Shown here in pieces: positions 47,138 to 56,513 of a stretch of 64,000 nt of DNA. Below the pieces are notes generated by a model, which was given only the letters and a program-made list of their open reading frames with translations, was not told the origin of the DNA and ran no database searches. Each line of letters opens with the position of its first letter. The stretch's first letter is position 1. The DNA comes from Stutzerimonas stutzeri KOS6 (GTDB lineage Bacteria; Pseudomonadota; Gammaproteobacteria; Pseudomonadales; Pseudomonadaceae). The stretch covers positions 367,547-431,546 of the forward strand of contig NZ_KK020675.1 in NCBI RefSeq assembly GCF_000307775.2, given 5' to 3'. A program made the translations under genes and the position numbers.

Positions 47138-48937
47138 ATGCAATTGACCAGTTCTCGGCGCACCTTCGTCAAAAGCCTGGCTGCCGGCGGCGCCGTCGCT
47201 GGCCTCGGGCTGTGGCAACAGCCCGTCTGGGCGCTGACCAGCCCAGGTCAGCCGACGGTGCTCAGCGGCACCGAGTTCGACCTCACCATCGACTCGATGA
47301 GCGTGGACTTCACCGGCAAGCGTCGCACTGCCATGGCCATCAACGGCAGCATCCCCGGCCCTTTGTTGCGCTGGCGCGAGGGCGACACCGTGACTCTGCG
47401 CGTGCGCAACCGGCTGCCGCAGGACACCTCGATCCACTGGCACGGCATCCTGCTGCCGGCCAACATGGACGGCGTCCCCGGCTTCAGCTTCGCCGGCATC
47501 GCCCCGGACGGCCTGTACGAGTATCGCTTCAAGGTCAAACAGAGCGGCACCTACTGGTACCACAGCCACTCCGCGTTCCAGGAACAGCTCGGCGTCTACG
47601 GCCCGCTGATCATCGACCCCAAGGAGCCAGAGCCGTTCAGCTACGATCGCGACTACGTGGTGTTCCTCTCCGACTGGACCGACGAAAGCCCGGCACGGGT
47701 GCTGGCCAAGCTGAAGAAGCGCTCGGACTACTACAACCGGGGCCGACGCACGCTTGGCGATTTCATCGACGATGTCGCCGACAACGGCTGGACCGACACC
47801 GTCGGCGAACGCTGGGCCTGGGCGAAGATGAACATGTCGCCGACCGATCTGGCCGATATCAGCGGCGCCACCTACACCTACCTGCTCAACGGCCAGTCGT
47901 CGGACGGCAACTGGACCGGCCTGTTCCAGCCAGGCGAGCGCATCCGCCTGCGGCTGATCAACGGCTCGGCGATGAGCTACTTCGACTTCCGCATCCCCGG
48001 CCTCAAGCTCACCGTGGTCGCCGCGGACGGGCAGAACGTCGAGCCGGTGCAGGTGGACGAAGTGCGCCTGGCCGTGGCTGAAACGCTCGACGTGATCGTC
48101 GAGCCGGACGGCAGCCAGGACGCCTATACCCTGTTCGCTCAGTCCATGGACCGCAGCGGCTACGCCCGCGGCACCCTGGCCGTGCGCGATGGCCTGCAGG
48201 CGCCGGTGCCCGAGCCCGATCCGCGCCCTGAACTGAGCATGGAAGACATGGGCCATGGCGATCATGCCGCCCATGGCCAGGCTGCTGCGCCTGCGCCGAG
48301 CGACGCTCCCCACGCCGGGCATGGCGACATGAATCACGACCCTTTAGCTCAGAGTGGGATGAACGGCCAGATGGACCACGCCGCCATGGGCCACGGCTCG
48401 TCCGGCGGCGGCATGCAGGCCCATCCGGCAAGCGAAACCGACAACCCGCTGGTGGACATGCAGACCATGATGCCGGTGCCCAAGCTAAATGATCCCGGCA
48501 TCGGCCTGCGCGGCAACGGCCGGCGCGTGCTGACCTACGCCGACCTGCGCAGCACCTTCGCCGACCCGGACGGCCGTGAGCCGACGCGCACCATCGAACT
48601 GCACCTGACCGGCCACATGGAGCGCTTCGCCTGGTCATTCGACGGCATTCCCTTCGCCGATGCCGAGCCGATCCGCCTCAGATACGGCGAGCGGGTGCGC
48701 TTCGTCCTGGTCAACGACACCATGATGCACCACCCCATCCACCTGCACGGGCTGTGGAGCGATCTGGAGGACGAACACGGCAATTTCCAGGTGCGCAAGC
48801 ACACCATCGACATGCCACCGGGTTCGAAACGCAGCTATCGCGTCACCGCTGACGCCCTCGGTCGCTGGGCCTATCACTGCCACATGCTGATGCACATGGA
48901 CCTCGGGATGTTCCGCGAAGTCCGCGTAGAAGAATGA
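47138..48937 (+). CDS. copA: Copper-resistance multicopper oxidase CopA (PcoA type)
   Basis: 599 aa, exported by the Tat route (SSRRTFVKSLAAGG; R7, R8). Multicopper oxidase blocks: HWHGILLPANMDGV, TYWYHSHSAFQEQLGVYGP, HPIHLHGLWSDLE and HCHMLMHMDLGMF hold the type 1/2/3 sites. A Met/His-rich insert (~385-450; MEDMGHGDHAAHG, HAGHGDMNHD, MDHAAMGHG) likely stores Cu(I). It oxidises Cu(I) to less toxic Cu(II) in the periplasm. Start at ATG 47138 after ACAGGACC. Upstream of it is a CopR box. Confidence 0.94.
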   Translation: MQLTSSRRTFVKSLAAGGAVAGLGLWQQPVWALTSPGQPTVLSGTEFDLTIDSMSVDFTGKRRTAMAINGSIPGPLLRWREGDTVTLRVRNRLPQDTSIHWHGILLPANMDGVPGFSFAGIAPDGLYEYRFKVKQSGTYWYHSHSAFQEQLGVYGPLIIDPKEPEPFSYDRDYVVFLSDWTDESPARVLAKLKKRSDYYNRGRRTLGDFIDDVADNGWTDTVGERWAWAKMNMSPTDLADISGATYTYLLNGQSSDGNWTGLFQPGERIRLRLINGSAMSYFDFRIPGLKLTVVAADGQNVEPVQVDEVRLAVAETLDVIVEPDGSQDAYTLFAQSMDRSGYARGTLAVRDGLQAPVPEPDPRPELSMEDMGHGDHAAHGQAAAPAPSDAPHAGHGDMNHDPLAQSGMNGQMDHAAMGHGSSGGGMQAHPASETDNPLVDMQTMMPVPKLNDPGIGLRGNGRRVLTYADLRSTFADPDGREPTRTIELHLTGHMERFAWSFDGIPFADAEPIRLRYGERVRFVLVNDTMMHHPIHLHGLWSDLEDEHGNFQVRKHTIDMPPGSKRSYRVTADALGRWAYHCHMLMHMDLGMFREVRVEE

Positions 48938-48948
48938 CGGAGAAGCCT

Positions 48949-49269
48949 ATGAACACGATCAAATTGCACGCCCTGCTCGCCATCGGCCTGACCGCCGCTC
49001 TCAGCCTCAACGCCGCCTACGCGCAAAGCGAGCACGACGGTCATCATCCCGCCAACGCGCCAGCCGAACAGGCCGCGCCGCAGGCCAGTCAACCCAAGCC
49101 CGGACAACAACAGGGCGGCATGATGCAGGGCATGGACCACGACAAGATGCAGGACATGCACGACCAGCACATGGGTTCCGGCCACATGGACCATGGCAGC
49201 ATGGGCAACGGAAAGATGCAGAAAGACATGCCAAAGAGCTCCGAGCAAGGCAAGCCGCATGATCACTAA
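48949..49269 (+). CDS. Small secreted Met/His-rich protein in the cop operon
   Basis: 106 aa. Signal peptide ([20 protein letters not shown]) followed by a low-complexity mature part with about ten Met and ten His in 80 residues ([34 protein letters not shown]), and no Cys. This composition is typical of periplasmic copper-buffering proteins. It sits 11 bp after copA and overlaps copB by 11 bp (copB starts at 49259). It has the ribosome site GGAG 8 bases before ATG. It is not a recognised named family; a PcoE/CopC-like metal sponge is one reading. Confidence 0.8.
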   Translation: MNTIKLHALLAIGLTAALSLNAAYAQSEHDGHHPANAPAEQAAPQASQPKPGQQQGGMMQGMDHDKMQDMHDQHMGSGHMDHGSMGNGKMQKDMPKSSEQGKPHDH

Positions 49270-50209
49270 GACACTGCCCGTCGCCATCGCTCTCGCCCTG
49301 GCTGCTACGGCAAGCCACGCGCAGCAGGCGATGGACCATTCCGGACACGCCGGGCACGCAGCGCCGGCGGACCACAGCCAGATGGATCATGGGCAGATGG
49401 ATCACAGCCAGATGAACCATGAGCCCATGAACCATGGCGATATGGAGCACGACGGCATGCCTCACCCGCCGGCGACCGGCGTTCCGCCCGCACGGCAGCA
49501 ACATTCGCCGATCCCGACCCTCAGCGATGCGGATCGCGCCGCGGCATTCCCCGACCTGCCGCCCCACGCCATGCATCAAGGCGGCAGCAACTTCCTGTTC
49601 CTCGCCGATCAGCTGGAATGGCAGGACGCCGATGAAGGCAGCACGCTGGCCTGGGACATTTCCGGCTGGTATGGCGGCGATATCGACCGCCTCGCCTTCC
49701 GCTCCGAGGGTGAGCGCACCAATGGCCACACCGAGGAGGCCGAGCTGCAGCTGCTCTGGAGCCACGCCATCGGCCCCTGGTGGGAAACCGTCGCCGGTGT
49801 GCGTCAGGACTTCAAGCCCGGCTCGCCACAGACCTGGGCCGCCTTTGGCGTGCAGGGCATGCCGCTGTTCGGTCTGGAAACCGAAGCCACCGCGTTTCTC
49901 GGCGAGAGTGGCCAGACTGCGCTGCGCCTGGAAGCCGAATACGACATCCTGCTGACCCAGCGCTGGGTACTGCAGCCCACCGCGGAGCTGAACCTGCACG
50001 GGCGCAACGACGAGGCGCGCGGCGTCGGCTCCGGTCTCAGCGACGCCGGTGTCGGTCTGCGCCTGCGTTACGAGATAAGTCGTCAGTTCGCGCCTTATGT
50101 CGGCGTCAGCTGGGGTCGTGCCTACGGCAATACCGCTGATCTGCTGCATGCCGATGACGAAGACGTCAGCGAGGCGAAGCTGGTAGCCGGTATTCGCTTC
50201 TGGTTCTGA
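49259..50209 (+). CDS. copB: Copper-resistance outer-membrane protein CopB
   Basis: 316 aa with signal peptide ([18 protein letters not shown]). A Met/His-rich N-terminal stretch (~25-70, [20 protein letters not shown] type repeats, [16 protein letters not shown]) precedes an outer-membrane barrel with PcoB/CopB blocks ([50 protein letters not shown]) ending in aromatic F. It binds or limits copper at the outer membrane. ATG 49259 lies inside the preceding gene's end (11 bp overlap), showing translational coupling. Confidence 0.9.
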   Translation: MITKTLPVAIALALAATASHAQQAMDHSGHAGHAAPADHSQMDHGQMDHSQMNHEPMNHGDMEHDGMPHPPATGVPPARQQHSPIPTLSDADRAAAFPDLPPHAMHQGGSNFLFLADQLEWQDADEGSTLAWDISGWYGGDIDRLAFRSEGERTNGHTEEAELQLLWSHAIGPWWETVAGVRQDFKPGSPQTWAAFGVQGMPLFGLETEATAFLGESGQTALRLEAEYDILLTQRWVLQPTAELNLHGRNDEARGVGSGLSDAGVGLRLRYEISRQFAPYVGVSWGRAYGNTADLLHADDEDVSEAKLVAGIRFWF

Positions 50210-50219
50210 GGCCCGACCT

Positions 50220-50921
50220 ATGAAGACTGTCCTGGCGACACTGGCACTGAGCACCCTGCTGGTCGCAGGCGGCGCCGCAGTGGTGGTGTATTCCGGCATC
50301 ATCGATGTCGGCGCGGACGCGCCACACAGTGCACCGCTGCACGCCGTGCTGGAGACCACCCGCGAACGCGCCGTGGCCGTACGCGCCGATGACATCGAAG
50401 TACCGACGCTGGGGTCTGCAGAGCAGATTCGTTCCGGGGCGGGCAATTACGCGGCCATGTGCGTCGGTTGCCACCTGGCGCCGGGTGTCGAGCCGACCGA
50501 ACTGAGCCAGGGCCTCTATCCCGCCCCTCCGGCGCTTGCCGAAAGCTCTCGCGACAACGACCCGGCCGCGACCTTCTGGGTCATCAAGCATGGGCTCAAG
50601 TCCACCGGTATGCCGGCGTGGGGCAGGTTCATGGAGGACCGCTACATCTGGTCGCTGGTCGCCTTCGTCGAACAGCTGCCGTCACTCACACCGATGGAAT
50701 ACCAGACGCTGGTGGACTCCAGTGACGGCCACCAGCACGGTGGCGATGAAACGGACATGCACGACCACAGCGGCCAGCATCCGGCTCCTGCCGTCGATCG
50801 GCAGCCGGCAGGCGAAGCCCATCATCAGGGCGTACACGACGAGCAGACACCAGCGCAATCGGAAACAGCATCGGAAGCCGACGTACATCACCACCCGGAC
50901 CGCAGTCGCCACGTGCATTGA
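50220..50921 (+). CDS. Membrane-anchored c-type cytochrome with His-rich C-terminal tail
   Basis: 233 aa. An uncleaved or cleaved N-terminal hydrophobic segment (~4-28) leads to a class I cytochrome c domain: haem motif CVGCH (C81, C84, H85) and axial Met M131 in STGMPAWG. A 63-residue tail (171-233) has 13 His and no fold (HQHGGDETDMHDHSGQH, EADVHHHPDRSRHVH). Located 10 bp after copB in the same orientation, it is probably the last gene of the copA operon. An electron carrier for CopA and a copper-binding tail are inferred roles. The combination is unusual. Confidence 0.8.
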   Translation: MKTVLATLALSTLLVAGGAAVVVYSGIIDVGADAPHSAPLHAVLETTRERAVAVRADDIEVPTLGSAEQIRSGAGNYAAMCVGCHLAPGVEPTELSQGLYPAPPALAESSRDNDPAATFWVIKHGLKSTGMPAWGRFMEDRYIWSLVAFVEQLPSLTPMEYQTLVDSSDGHQHGGDETDMHDHSGQHPAPAVDRQPAGEAHHQGVHDEQTPAQSETASEADVHHHPDRSRHVH

Positions 50922-50966
50922 GGCGCTGCGCCATGGCCGGCGCAATCGCCCTTCAGGCAATTCGCC

Positions 50967-51506
50967 TCAGCGCTTCGCCTCGATCTGCCCGACTCGCTCC
51001 AGCCACTCGGACTGGAGCCGACGCTGGTCGACGTCCATGCCCAGCGCTTCCATCGCCTCCTGGTGACGATTGATCTCCGCGACCGAATCGCTGAGACCGC
51101 TGGCGTTGCCATCGAGCTGATGCATCTGCGTCAAACCCTGGTGGTAGAAGCGCAACAGCTTCATTGCCGCAGGATCCCCGGCGCTTACTCCGGCCTTGAC
51201 CTGATGCATCATGTTGGTCACCCGCATCAGGCTGCGCTTGAGCTGCCAGCCGTACACCGCACAGGCCATCCAGGCCTGCTGCCAGTACAGCAGCCGGACC
51301 AAGGCGATGGTCAGCGCCAGGCCGGCCACCACACCGGCGATGTTCAACCGCAGGTTATCGCCGCCCGCCTCGCCGAGCAGCATCACTGCCAGGGCCGACA
51401 AGCCCATGGCCAACACCACGAAGGTGGCCACCACGACCAGCGTGCTGCGCCGAGTCTGCCGGCGATAGGTTTCGGGGCTGAGCGGTGTGATCTCGAATAG
51501 CACCAT
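50967..51506 (-). CDS. DUF3087 membrane protein
   Basis: 179 aa. Two N-terminal TM helices (~23-45, STLVVVATFVVLAMGLSALAVMLLG, and ~54-73, IAGVVAGLALTIALVRLLYW) and a cytoplasmic helical domain (~80-179) with conserved WxLKRSLMRV and FYHQGLTQMHQLDGN blocks of DUF3087. Start follows AAGGACATC. Function unknown. Convergent with the cop operon. Confidence 0.82.
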   Translation of the reverse strand: MVLFEITPLSPETYRRQTRRSTLVVVATFVVLAMGLSALAVMLLGEAGGDNLRLNIAGVVAGLALTIALVRLLYWQQAWMACAVYGWQLKRSLMRVTNMMHQVKAGVSAGDPAAMKLLRFYHQGLTQMHQLDGNASGLSDSVAEINRHQEAMEALGMDVDQRRLQSEWLERVGQIEAKR

Positions 51507-51656
51507 GGGCGATGTCCTTGGCTGGGTGGGAAGACAGAACGCCGCGTATTATCACCGCATTGCCGGGTCGAAGGCTGATGCAGGGCAGCCGCGCTGCGTT
51601 CTCCTGTTCATGCCGAATACCAGGCACCAACGCTGCCATCACCGCCGGAGAACCGA

Positions 51657-52157
51657 ATGCGCCGCCTCGCCACCCCTGCCGACCAGGACCGGGTGTACGA
51701 CATCTACATGCACCCTGACGTGGTGCACTACCTCGGGTTCGACCCCATGCCCCGCGAAGCCTTTGCCAAGGTCTTCGTGCCGCTGTTCGAAAGCGGCGGC
51801 TTCTATGTCTACGAAGACGAGGGGGTGGTGCAGGGCTTCTACAAGATCCAGCGACATCTCGGCCGCGCTGCCCATGTGGCCTACCTGGGCACGCTGGCGG
51901 TGGCACCCGAGGTCAAGGGCAGCGGCCTGGCCCGTCGGATGGTGCGCGAAGCCATCGACAAGCTCATCGCCAGCGGCATTCGCCGGATAGAACTGACCGT
52001 CGAGGCAGACAACCCGAGGGCCATCGCCTTCTACGAGCGTTGCGGATTCGAATACGAAGGCACCCAGCGCGCGGCTTACAAACGCGCCGGCGAGGAGCAT
52101 TTCGTCGATGAACTGATGTTCGGCCTGCTGCCAGGCTCTGGCCCGGCGTCCGCCTGA
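51657..52157 (+). CDS. GNAT family N-acetyltransferase
   Basis: 166 aa. Acetyl-CoA binding motif A (LAVAPEVKGSGLARRMVREAI, with the V-x-x-x-x-x-G-x-A segment) and the C-terminal ELTVEADNPRAIAFYERCGF motif typical of GNATs. Substrate unknown. The start at 51657 has GGAG 6 bases upstream. The gene is monocistronic. Confidence 0.88.
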   Translation: MRRLATPADQDRVYDIYMHPDVVHYLGFDPMPREAFAKVFVPLFESGGFYVYEDEGVVQGFYKIQRHLGRAAHVAYLGTLAVAPEVKGSGLARRMVREAIDKLIASGIRRIELTVEADNPRAIAFYERCGFEYEGTQRAAYKRAGEEHFVDELMFGLLPGSGPASA

Positions 52158-52200
52158 GCCCGCACCGGACGGCATGCGCCGCCCGGCGTGGCCCTGACCG

Positions 52201-52800
52201 TCAGCCCTTGAGCTTGCTGGTGATCTTCGCCACGTGCTCGCCCTGGAAGCGCGCAATGGTCAGCTCCTTCTCAGAAGGCTGACGCGAGCCGTCGCCGCCG
52301 GCGATGGTCGAGGCACCATAAGGCGTGCCGCCGTTGACTTCGGAAATGTCGAAGAACTCACTGATGCCGTAGCCGGTCGGCACGATGATCATCCCGTGAT
52401 GGGCCAGGGTGGTCCATGTCGAGGTGATGGTCATTTCCTGGCCGCCGCCAGTGCCGGTGGAGGTGAACACGCTGGCCACCTTGCCATGCAGTGCACCCTT
52501 GGCCCACAGGCCGCCGGTACGGTCGAGGAAGTTGCGCATCTGCCCGGACATATTGCCGAAGCGGGTCGGCGTACCGAAGATGATCCCGTCGTAATCGGCC
52601 AGTTCGGTGGGATCGGCGATATCGGCCGGCTGATCGACCTTGCCGCCAGCATTGCGGAACGCGTCTTCGGGCATGGTTTCCGGCACCCGCTTGATCGTCA
52701 CCTCGACGCCCGGTACGCGGCGCACGCCTTCGGCGACGGCGTTGGCCATGGTTTCGATGTGGCCGTACATGGAGTGATACAGCACGAGAATCTTCGCCAT
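52201..52800 (-). CDS. wrbA: NAD(P)H:quinone oxidoreductase WrbA
   Basis: 199 aa flavodoxin-fold FMN enzyme. Signatures: [21 protein letters not shown] (FMN phosphate loop), [19 protein letters not shown], and [19 protein letters not shown]. It transfers two electrons to quinones and limits redox cycling. GAAAGAGGAAACC precedes ATG. The broken pirin gene lies directly upstream in the same direction; pirin and wrbA are often adjacent. Confidence 0.94.
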   Translation of the reverse strand: MAKILVLYHSMYGHIETMANAVAEGVRRVPGVEVTIKRVPETMPEDAFRNAGGKVDQPADIADPTELADYDGIIFGTPTRFGNMSGQMRNFLDRTGGLWAKGALHGKVASVFTSTGTGGGQEMTITSTWTTLAHHGMIIVPTGYGISEFFDISEVNGGTPYGASTIAGGDGSRQPSEKELTIARFQGEHVAKITSKLKG

Positions 52801-52883
52801 CTTGGTTTCCTCTTTCGGTGGGTGGGTTTGAATAAGGTTCTGGATGTGATAACGCCACGGCGGCGTCGTTCCGACGCCACGCG

Positions 52884-53325
52884 TCAGAGCGACTCGACCA
52901 GGACGACTTCGCTATTTTCCACGGCGCGGATGCTCAGCCGTGTTTCGTCGCGCACGGCCACGCCATCGCCAGCGTCAACTGCAAGCCCATTGATCTCGAT
53001 ACGGCCGCTGGCCGGCACCAGGTATAGCCGACGCCCCTCGGCAATCTCGTAGTCGGCGCTCTGCCCTGCTGCAAGCGTAGCCGCCGCCACTCTGGCTTCG
53101 GCACGAATCGGCAACGCATCGTCATCGCCGGCCAGGCCACTGGCGAGCGTGACGAAGACACCCGCGCGCTCGCCGGAGGGAAACTGGCGAGTGCCCCAGG
53201 CCGGCGCCAAGCCCCCAGCGCATGCGTTCGACGTCGTGATAACCGGCGAAGGAAAAGTGGTGGCGTGCGTTCAGCCAGCCATGCTGTGCATGACCAAGCT
53301 GAGCATAGGGACGTAGTTCGATCAT
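52884..53325 (-). pseudogene. Pirin-like quercetinase (YhhW type) pseudogene, internal deletion + frameshift
   Basis: The N-terminal 38 residues (MIELRPYAQLGHAQHG..., FSFAGYHDVERMRWG) match the start of pirin-family proteins, and the last ~108 residues (APAWGTRQFPSGERAGVF... to VVLVESL) match the C-terminal cupin, but in another reading frame. The join is near 53205-53220. About 100 residues that would carry the metal ligands (the HPHxxxE block) are missing. Frame 1 as annotated ends as a 67-residue nonsense tail. Pirins bind Fe and some cleave quercetin; this copy can do neither. Promoter and ribosome site remain. Confidence 0.85.
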
Positions 53326-53417
53326 CTCGCTCTCCGCAATCGGGTCGCCAGGACGGGCCCAGCCAATGAGCGAATGATCTATTCAATCAGATCCGGAATG
53401 TCTGCAATTTTCAGCAA

Positions 53418-53444
53418 ATAAATATCTACCAGATCGATATTTAT
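53418..53444. promoter_or_regulatory. AT-rich inverted repeat in the pirin-FKBP gap
   Basis: ATAAATATC (53418-53426) and GATATTTAT (53436-53444) are perfect inverted 9-mers with 9 bases between. It lies about 93 bp before the pirin ATG and 105 bp before FKBP in markedly AT-rich DNA, so an operator for either divergent promoter is possible. No regulator is assigned. Confidence 0.4.
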
Positions 53445-53476
53445 GCAGACGAAACGCTTTCGCTGATCTGACGTAA

Positions 53477-53494
53477 CGGGCAATCTCTTGCCCG
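53477..53494 (+). terminator. Hairpin in the FKBP leader
   Basis: CGGGCAA (53477-53483), loop TCTC, TTGCCCG (53488-53494), followed six bases later by TTTT. It sits upstream of the FKBP start, so it could be an attenuator or simple leader structure. Confidence 0.35.
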
Positions 53495-53549
53495 CAGCGC
53501 TTTTACCTGCCAAAAAGCGACGCTCCAGTACTTTTCAGGAAGCCTATGA

Positions 53550-53891
53550 ATGAACGATGAACTGCTGATCGAAGAGGTTCGACTCGGCGATGGCAAAGAA
53601 GTGGTCAAGGGTGCGCTAATCACCACCCAGTACCGCGGCACACTGGGCGACGGCACGCTGTTCGACAGCTCCTACGAGCGAGGCAGACCCTTCCAGTGCG
53701 TGATTGGAACAGGTCGCGTGATCAAGGGCTGGGACATCGGCCTGATGGGCATGAAGGTCGGCGGCAAGCGCAGGCTGTTCGTGCCGGCCCACCTGGGATA
53801 CGGCGAGCGGCAGGTCGGCGCGCATATACCGCCCAATTCGGACCTGCACTTCGAAATCGAGCTGCTGGAAGTGCTGACGCGCGACGACTGA
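53550..53891 (+). CDS. FKBP-type peptidyl-prolyl cis-trans isomerase
   Basis: 113 aa single FKBP domain. Signatures: GALITTQYRGTLGDGTLFDSSYERG, VIGTGRVIKGWDIGLMGMKVGGKRRLFVPAHLGYGERQ, and SDLHFEIELLEV; the active-site aromatic and Asp positions (Y, F, D, GW) are kept. No signal peptide; cytoplasmic. Start chosen at ATG 53550 (MNDELLIEEVRLGDGKE); CAGGAAGCC upstream. It precedes opgH, convergent. Confidence 0.92.
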   Translation: MNDELLIEEVRLGDGKEVVKGALITTQYRGTLGDGTLFDSSYERGRPFQCVIGTGRVIKGWDIGLMGMKVGGKRRLFVPAHLGYGERQVGAHIPPNSDLHFEIELLEVLTRDD

Positions 53892-53936
53892 TGCAGCCCT
53901 GCCTGGTGGCCCGTGCAGGGCCACCAGGCAGGCATG

Positions 53937-56513
53937 TCAGGCCTCGCCGGCCAGATCCGGGCGGTTTACGCCATGCGGATACTGTTCCCGGTAGCGCGCC
54001 AGCCAGGCGGCGCCGGCCGGGTCTTCCCAGGCGTGCCGGTGCAACAAAGCCATGCCATCCGGGTCGTTCAGCAGGCGCCAGCGCGCCGCCTCGGCATCCG
54101 CGCCATCAGGCCCGGCGGAGAGCACCTGCGCCATACGGTGCTCGCGCAGATGTTCCGCCCCCGGCACCACCTTGGCATGCCGTGCGCGCGCCATGGCGCA
54201 GGCCAGTGCGTTGTACAGCGGGTCGACCACCGCGACGACAAAGCCATGACGCAGGGCGCTGCTCTGGTTCTGCTGCTGATAGAGGTCGGTATTGGCCAGC
54301 TCGGCAGGCGGCGCATATTCCTCGGGGATGAGGAACAACTTGCGCCGCCGGGCAGCCAGGCCAAGCCCGGTACGGCTGGTGATTACCGACACCGGGGCCG
54401 ACAGGATCAGAGAGATCACGATCGGCGCCAGCCACCAGAGGAATGCCGCATCCAGCCAGGCGACGAGGGCGGTCCAGAGCACACCGATGACGATCTGTGA
54501 AGCGTGCCGGCGCAGCGCTTCGCCCCAGGGGGTGGCGTCATCGCCCCGCTGCGGCGAATTCCACTGCACCGACCAGCCGAGAAAGGCGGCCGTGACGAAC
54601 ACGCTGTGGAAGAGCATGCGCACCGGCGCCAACAGCACCGAGAAGAGTGTCTCGATCAGCATCGACAGCACCACCCGCAGCCGCCCGCCATAAGCCTGCG
54701 CACCCTGGATGCAGACCAGCAGAACGCTGAGCAGCTTGGGCAGGAACAGCAGGGTCATGGTCGCCGAGAACAGCGCGATGGCCTCCTCCGGATGCCAGCG
54801 CGGCCACAGCGGGTAGAGCTGGTTGGGCTGCAGGAAGTATTCCGGCTCCATCAGCGTATGGATTGCCAGCAGGCCGGTGGACAGCAGCAGGAAGAGGAAC
54901 CACAGCGGCGCCGACAGGTAGGACATCACACCGGTGAGGAACACCAGACGATGCACCGTGTGCACACCCCGCACCATGAACAGGCGGAAGTTCATCAGGT
55001 TGCCATGGCACCAGCGTCGGTCACGCTTGAGTTCGTCGAGCAGGTTCGGCGGCAACTCCTCGTAGCTGCCGGGCAAATCGTAGGCGATCCAAACGCCCCA
55101 ACCGGCACGCCGCATCAGGGCGGCTTCGACGAAGTCATGGGAGAGGATCGCACCGGCGAACGAACCGGTGCCCGGCAACGGGGCCAGTGCGCAGTGCTCG
55201 ATGAACGGCTTCACGCGAATGATCGCGTTGTGGCCCCAGTAGTGCGATTCACCCAGCTGCCAGAAATTCAGCCCGGCGGTGAACAGCGGGCCGTAGACAC
55301 GCGTGGCGAACTGCTGCAGCCGCGCATAAAGGGTATCCATGCCCGAGGCTTTCGGCGCGGTCTGGATGATGCCGGCGTTGGGATTGGCTTCCATCAGCCG
55401 CACCAGGCTGGTGAGGCACTCGCCGCTCATCACGCTGTCGGCGTCCAGCACCACCATGTAGCGGTAGCTGCTGCCCCAGCGACGGCAGAAATCGTCGATA
55501 TTGCCGCTCTTGCGCTTCACCCGGCGCCGGCGCCGGCGATAGAAGATGTGGCCGAAGCCATCCACCGCACGACACAGCTCGACCCAGGCCTTCTGCTCGG
55601 CAACGCAAGTGTCCGGGTCATTGCTGTCGCTGAGCACGAAGATGTCGAAATGCTCGAGTTCACCGGTTGCCTTGAGCGATTCGTAGGTGGCGCGCAGGCC
55701 GGCGAACACCCGCGGCACGTCCTCGTTGGCGATCGGCATCACCAGCGCAGTGCGCGCCTCGGCGGGTATCGGTTCGGTACCGGGGCTGCTGGCCGAGATG
55801 CTGTAGCGGTCCTTGCCGCGCAGCAGCTGGAAGAAGCCCATCAGGGCGGTCCAGAAGCCCACCGAAACCCAGCAGAACAGCAGTGCGAAGAGCAGCAGGA
55901 TGCTGGTCTGCACCACATAGGGAAGAATCTGCCGGGCCGATTCGGACAGCGGCTGGACGAACACTTCCTGCATGTCGACCAGGAACCAGCCCTGATATGG
56001 CAACACCGCCTTCATCTGCCAGGTGGCGAAGGCGGTCTGGCCGAGCATCAGCAACAGCAGCGCCGCACGGCGCAGCGCCGCGACCCGGCGCCAGCGCGCC
56101 TCGTCGAGCGGCTGCGGACTGGGCTCGAAATGCCGCCGTGGCGGCGTACGACCCAGCATCCGACGCCAGCCGCGGCGCAGGATATTGGTATGCCAGGGCT
56201 CCGGCACCATGCGCGTGCGCACGATCGGCGGAGTCGACTGCACATAGGCACGCCCCTGATGGTCCTCGGCGACGACACCGGCCCGCTCGAACAGATCGCC
56301 CCAACCGAGTCGCAACCGCGCTACCACCGAATCAAGCAGCCGACGTGACGGACCACGCCCTGCCGTCGCCGCGGCGGACAGCTCGTCGTGCAGCGCGAGC
56401 AGGCCGCCCTGCTCCGCCGTCCGCCGGCAACTGGCCGGCTCCTCGGCGTCGTTCAACGCCAGGCCATCGCAATAGGCTTGCGCCATGCCCTTCACTGCGT
56501 GCTGCTCATTCAT
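53937..56513 (-). CDS. opgH: Glucans biosynthesis glucosyltransferase OpgH
   Basis: 858 aa, GT2 family. It polymerises UDP-glucose into the beta-1,2-linked backbone of osmoregulated periplasmic glucans at the inner membrane. Blocks: [50 protein letters not shown], and RDRRWCHGN (QxxRW-type). Several TM helices flank the catalytic core, N-terminal ones (~145-240) and C-terminal (~500-700). Start is the ATG complementary to 56511-56513 ([14 protein letters not shown]); it overlaps the opgG stop by 8 bp, so translation is coupled. Confidence 0.94.
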   Translation of the reverse strand: MNEQHAVKGMAQAYCDGLALNDAEEPASCRRTAEQGGLLALHDELSAAATAGRGPSRRLLDSVVARLRLGWGDLFERAGVVAEDHQGRAYVQSTPPIVRTRMVPEPWHTNILRRGWRRMLGRTPPRRHFEPSPQPLDEARWRRVAALRRAALLLLMLGQTAFATWQMKAVLPYQGWFLVDMQEVFVQPLSESARQILPYVVQTSILLLFALLFCWVSVGFWTALMGFFQLLRGKDRYSISASSPGTEPIPAEARTALVMPIANEDVPRVFAGLRATYESLKATGELEHFDIFVLSDSNDPDTCVAEQKAWVELCRAVDGFGHIFYRRRRRRVKRKSGNIDDFCRRWGSSYRYMVVLDADSVMSGECLTSLVRLMEANPNAGIIQTAPKASGMDTLYARLQQFATRVYGPLFTAGLNFWQLGESHYWGHNAIIRVKPFIEHCALAPLPGTGSFAGAILSHDFVEAALMRRAGWGVWIAYDLPGSYEELPPNLLDELKRDRRWCHGNLMNFRLFMVRGVHTVHRLVFLTGVMSYLSAPLWFLFLLLSTGLLAIHTLMEPEYFLQPNQLYPLWPRWHPEEAIALFSATMTLLFLPKLLSVLLVCIQGAQAYGGRLRVVLSMLIETLFSVLLAPVRMLFHSVFVTAAFLGWSVQWNSPQRGDDATPWGEALRRHASQIVIGVLWTALVAWLDAAFLWWLAPIVISLILSAPVSVITSRTGLGLAARRRKLFLIPEEYAPPAELANTDLYQQQNQSSALRHGFVVAVVDPLYNALACAMARARHAKVVPGAEHLREHRMAQVLSAGPDGADAEAARWRLLNDPDGMALLHRHAWEDPAGAAWLARYREQYPHGVNRPDLAGEA

